Below are positions 63,614-64,000 of a stretch of 64,000 nucleotides of DNA, piece after piece (positions within the stretch are counted from its first letter, which is position 1; every line of letters starts with the position of its first letter). The translations under genes and the position numbers were made by a program. Source of the stretch: Leuctra nigra (Eukaryota > Arthropoda > Insecta > Plecoptera > Leuctridae); NCBI GenBank assembly GCA_934045905.1, contig OW203762.1, positions 3,658,001-3,722,000 of the forward strand. Reading direction: 5' to 3'. Below the pieces are notes generated by a model, which was given only the letters and a program-made list of their open reading frames with translations, ran no database searches and was not told the DNA's origin.

Positions 63614-64000
63614 TCACTTTATTTTTGTTATTGGCTTTGACAGTGGAAAATTCTTATGAGAGGATACCAGCCTATGATTAGATTTTGATAACCGTGATGG
63701 TTGGTGTCTTGATCCCTGGAGTGGGGTTGACCGGGTTGGCGCAGTGACGGCTGCGCCATGAATGTTGCTTGACGTCTTCGATATCGAGGAGGCGCTCTGG
63801 GACGGCGTGGTGATAGCTGTAGTGATGTTGTTCGACTTCTTCGATATCGAGGAGGCGCTCTGGGACGGCGTGGTGATAGCTGTAGTGATGTTGTTCGACT
63901 TCTTCGATATTGAGGAGGCGCTCTGGGACGGCGTGGTGATAGCTGTAGTGATGTTGTTCGACGTCTTCGATATCGAGGAGGCGCTCTGGGACGGCGTGGT
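63614..64000 (-). CDS. ORF1 C-terminal part of element E, with 21-residue repeats (partial)
   Basis: Open on the minus strand from the window edge to TGA at 63614-63616, 34 bases before the ORF2 ATG. The visible part is Ser/Thr-rich: three and a half copies of a 21-residue unit (T-T-P-S-Q-S-A-S-S-I-S-K-x-S-N-N-I-T-T-A-I), then a basic tail with S-R-L-S-K-S-N-H-R. The position directly before ORF2 identifies it as ORF1. Zinc knuckles or other ORF1 domains would lie outside the window. Confidence 0.65.
   Translation of the reverse strand, partial: TTPSQSASSISKTSNNITTAITTPSQSASSISKKSNNITTAITTPSQSASSISKKSNNITTAITTPSQSASSISKTSSNIHGAAVTAPTRSTPLQGSRHQPSRLSKSNHRLVSSHKNFPLSKPITKIK
63771..64000. repeat. 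63-bp tandem repeat, at least 3.6 copies
   Basis: GAGGAGGCGCTCTGGGACGG recurs at 63786, 63849, 63912 and 63975, exactly 63 bp apart. Units are nearly identical (GACGTC/GACTTC and ATATCG/ATATTG variants). The period is a multiple of three and the frame through it is open, so it is a coding minisatellite; it runs off the window. Confidence 0.95.

Larger units (their letters stand above)
59905..64000 (-). mobile_element. Non-LTR retrotransposon E, continuing past the window end
   Basis: Minus-strand element. Its ORF1 (with 63-bp repeats) enters from the right edge and ends at 63614, ORF2 spans 63579-60578, and a 3' UTR of about 650 bp ends in a TTCTA pentamer tail at 59909-59925. The 3' UTR contains a direct repeat of about 110 bp (60276-60378 and 60392-60500) with GAGTGTAGCATTTTAACTAA. 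ORF2 is disabled in three places. Its sequence type resembles elements B and D. Confidence 0.85.

Overview
This is a 64-kb stretch of AT-rich eukaryotic nuclear DNA, almost certainly from an arthropod and most likely an insect. The evidence is GT-AG introns, 3' ends of non-LTR elements carrying short tandem repeats, two LTR retrotransposons with insect-type tRNA primer sites, HARBI1-, MULE-, THAP- and Mutator/YqaJ-type transposon genes, and the absence of operons or ribosome-binding sites. I cannot name the species. I see no conserved single-copy host gene; nearly everything recognisable is a transposable element, a decayed element or a virus-like remnant. All assignments are by eye from translations, without database searches.

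Left part (1-9.1 kb): a decayed envelope-like glycoprotein gene of an endogenous retrovirus (minus strand), a decayed non-LTR ORF1, a truncated non-LTR 3' end, a 1.15-kb near-perfect palindrome and a Mutator-domain fossil. From 9,130 to 16,773 lies a Gypsy (Metaviridae) element with 161-bp LTRs, a CGTGT target duplication and a tRNA-Ser primer site. Its integrase is split by a 3-kb non-LTR element flanked by TACTTC duplications.

Middle part (17-41 kb): a foldback element built from repeats of GGGGTGACTTTGGCCC, a THAP-bearing foldback element, and a five-exon gene joining a Mutator-like transposase domain to a YqaJ nuclease domain. A cluster of three palindromes joins that gene to a decayed MULE/SWIM-type gene, part of which lies between ~150-bp inverted repeats. 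Next come a Harbinger-type convergent pair (a Myb-associated-type protein and a HARBI1-like transposase) and an internally deleted second Gypsy element (376-bp LTRs, CCTC duplication). That element sits inside a decayed, possibly virus-derived coding region.

Right part (41-64 kb): a few unrecognised coding-like stretches, then a dense block of non-LTR retrotransposons. The most striking is a three-level nest: element A (minus) is split by element B (plus), which is split by element C (minus, about 5.1 kb). C is nearly intact. Its ORF1 contains a PHD finger, a coiled coil, a macro domain resembling the ADP-ribosyl hydrolase TARG1/OARD1, and an SGNH-hydrolase domain. ORF2 (endonuclease plus reverse transcriptase) has no AUG at its start and appears to be reached by a -1 frameshift at a canonical A AAA AAC heptamer three bases before the ORF1 stop codon. 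This is the best candidate in the window for something new.
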